Source of the DNA: Pseudomonas triclosanedens
GTDB lineage: Bacteria > Pseudomonadota > Gammaproteobacteria > Pseudomonadales > Pseudomonadaceae
DNA: 64,000 nt
Reading direction: 5' to 3'
Assembly (NCBI RefSeq): GCF_026686735.1
Contig: NZ_CP113432.1
Span: 2,841,001-2,905,000 of the forward strand
Translations under genes and position numbers: made by a program
In this document: in pieces, positions 62,548 to 64,000 of the stretch
How positions within the stretch are numbered: position 1 is the stretch's first letter
Layout: each line of letters starts with the position of its first letter
The notes under the pieces: model-generated
Told to the model about the DNA's origin: nothing
Database searches by the model: none
The model's input: only the letters and a program-made list of their open reading frames with translations

Positions 62548-63852
62548 TCAGTGTGCCGGCAGTATCCGCCCGCGGCACTCGCCGAAGCCGATCGACGGGT
62601 AGCCGTCGCGGCGGCAGCGGGCGCGCAGGATGATTTCGTCGCCATCTTCGAGGAAGCGCCGTTCCTCGCCATTGCTCAGTACCACTGGCTGTTTGCCGCC
62701 GTTGGTCAGCTCCAGCAGGCTGCCGAAGCTGTCCGGGGTTTCGCCGGAAAGGGTGCCGGAGCCGAACAGGTCGCCCGGTTGCAGGCGGCAGCCATTGACG
62801 CTGTGGTGGGCGACCATCTGCGCAACGGTCCAGTACATGTTCAGGGTGTTGCTCAGGGCGATGCGCTCCGCGCCCTGGTGTTCGCGGCGCATGCGGGCGG
62901 TGAGCAGCAACACTTCCAGTTCGATATCCAGCGCGCCGTGGGCCTGGTCGGCCTCGTCGAACAGATACGGCAGCGGCTGCGGGTCGCCTTCCGGGCGGGC
63001 CGGCTGAGCGGTGCGGAATGGTTCCAGTGCCTCGGCGGTGACGACCCACGGCGAGATGCTGGTGGCGAAACTCTTGGACAGGAACGGCCCGAGCGGCTGG
63101 TACTCCCAGGCTTGTACGTCGCGCGCGGACCAGTCGTTGAGCAGGCAGAAACCGGCGATATGGCCGGAGGCGGCGCTGATGGGAATGGCCTTGCCCTGTT
63201 CGTTGCCCTGGCCGATCCAGATGCCCAGTTCCAGCTCCAGGTCCATGCGTGCGCTGGGGCCGAACACCGGTACGTCGACCCCGGCGGGTAGCGTCTGGCC
63301 GTTGGGCCGGCGCACTTCGCTGCCGGAGGGGACGATGGTGGACGCACGGCCGTGGTAACCGATGGGCACGTACTTGTAGTTGGGCAGCAGCGGGTTGTCG
63401 GGGCGGAACAGCTTGCCGACGTTCTTCGCATGGTGGATGCCGACGTAGAAGTCGGTGTAGTCGCCGACCTTCGCCGGCAAGTGCAGCCGGCAGCCGGCTT
63501 GCGGCTTGAGCAGCGCGGCGCCCAGGCTCTCCATGCGCTTGTGCTCGGCGCACCCTTCGGTGAGTAGCGCAGTGAGGGCGTTGCGCAGGGTGCGGCGGGC
63601 GGTGGGGCCGGCGGCGAAGAAGGCGTTGAGGCTGTCGCCGCTGGCCAGCAGGGCGGCCTGGTGAGCGGCGCCGTGGAACAGCCCGGCGTCGCAGGCGGTC
63701 TTCAGGTCGAAAATGTAGTCGCCGATGGCGACGCCGCCCCGTGGCGAGTCGCCGGGCGGGCTGAACACGCCCAGCGGGAGATTCTGCAGGGGGAAGTCCG
63801 GATGGCCGTTGGCCGACTCGATCCAGCTTTGCGCAAGGTGGGAGGCGCTCAT
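62548..63852 (-). CDS. fahA: Fumarylacetoacetase
   Basis: A 434-residue FAH enzyme. It has the N-terminal SH3-like part (FPLQNLPLGVFSPPG) and the catalytic FAH domain with DYTDFYVGIHHAKNVGKLFRP, ELELGIWIG (metal-binding Glu), FCLLNDWSARDVQAWEYQPLGPFLSKSF in parts and the His of YHGRAS. It hydrolyses fumarylacetoacetate to fumarate and acetoacetate, the last step of tyrosine/homogentisate breakdown. It starts four bases after the hmgA stop. Maleylacetoacetate isomerase is not the next gene. Confidence 0.95.
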   Translation of the reverse strand: MSASHLAQSWIESANGHPDFPLQNLPLGVFSPPGDSPRGGVAIGDYIFDLKTACDAGLFHGAAHQAALLASGDSLNAFFAAGPTARRTLRNALTALLTEGCAEHKRMESLGAALLKPQAGCRLHLPAKVGDYTDFYVGIHHAKNVGKLFRPDNPLLPNYKYVPIGYHGRASTIVPSGSEVRRPNGQTLPAGVDVPVFGPSARMDLELELGIWIGQGNEQGKAIPISAASGHIAGFCLLNDWSARDVQAWEYQPLGPFLSKSFATSISPWVVTAEALEPFRTAQPARPEGDPQPLPYLFDEADQAHGALDIELEVLLLTARMRREHQGAERIALSNTLNMYWTVAQMVAHHSVNGCRLQPGDLFGSGTLSGETPDSFGSLLELTNGGKQPVVLSNGEERRFLEDGDEIILRARCRRDGYPSIGFGECRGRILPAH

Positions 63853-63856
63853 TGGT

Positions 63857-64000
63857 TTACTCCACGGAAGGGGCGAAGGTCTTCTGCATCCCGCTCCAGC
63901 AGGCGTCGTAGTCGCGCTGCAGTTGCGGGCAGCCGAGGGCGAAGCGGCTGGGGCGCAGCACGCGGCCGGTCTCGAACATGAAGGCCATTGTGTGATCGAT
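63857..64000 (-). CDS. hmgA: Homogentisate 1,2-dioxygenase, C-terminal end (cut by window edge)
   Basis: The last 47 residues are in the window, beginning [15 protein letters not shown] and including [17 protein letters not shown], the conserved C-terminus of homogentisate dioxygenase. The stop is TAA at 63857-63859, four bases before fahA. It opens the homogentisate ring to maleylacetoacetate. The rest lies outside the window. Confidence 0.88.
   Translation of the reverse strand: MDHTMAFMFETGRVLRPSRFALGCPQLQRDYDACWSGMQKTFAPSVE

Overview
The window looks like chromosomal DNA of a high-GC Pseudomonas, probably close to the P. aeruginosa / P. citronellolis side of the genus. The evidence is a complete fapABCDEF functional-amyloid operon, a davBA lysine-catabolism pair, an OprD-family porin, a DUF2790 secreted protein, a PilU-type ATPase, and gene density and codon use typical of the genus. 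The species is inferred, not proven. I see no rRNA, tRNA, CRISPR array, insertion sequence or integrase.

Layout. 1-7643: an indole-3-acetic acid (iac) catabolic cluster (iacA, B, I, H, C, D, E, F), divergent from a PAS-domain sensor-like gene cut by the window edge. 7887-11691: davA and davB (L-lysine to 5-aminovalerate), a divergent Lrp/AsnC regulator, and an AhpD-like protein. 12062-14799: a divergent pair coding for a GNAT-C39 peptidase fusion and a RimK-like ATP-grasp ligase. 14931-21406: a sigma-54 enhancer-binding protein, then fapF to fapA on the minus strand behind a good -24/-12 promoter. 22115-41655: mostly household and transport genes (uppP, a cold-shock/DUF1294 protein, LysR and azoR, an alpha/beta hydrolase, ybiT, a PLD-like protein, an OprD porin, eptA, MFS, small conserved proteins, a PilU-like ATPase, EamA, XRE, AGCS, asparaginase).

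41682-44056: a FixJ-type response regulator divergent from a flavin reductase (iacG candidate) and catechol 1,2-dioxygenase (catA). This island probably completes the iac pathway: IacG supplies reduced flavin to IacA, and CatA cleaves the catechol formed. Its promoter core matches that of iacA. The PAS protein at the left edge and the FixJ regulator here may be the two halves of one split two-component system. 44370-47697: an ECF sigma / anti-sigma pair divergent from a catalase-like peroxidase, cytochrome b561 and DUF2790 protein, with identical GGAAT-N16-CGTC promoters in both directions. 47716-52359: EamA, azlCD, a sterol-desaturase-family protein behind a short leader ORF, and an acyltransferase.

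52904-61408: a 1783-residue autotransporter with GxGxD repeats in its passenger, a regulator with receiver, LuxR-HTH, PAS and kinase-relic segments and Glu at the phosphoacceptor position, and a protein of three fused RidA domains. 62018-64000: a lone BRO-N antirepressor-like gene, then fahA and the 3' end of hmgA (homogentisate catabolism).

The parts least explained by known biology are the GNAT-C39/ATP-grasp pair, the autotransporter with its pseudo-receiver regulator, the triple RidA protein, and the proposed split iac signalling system.
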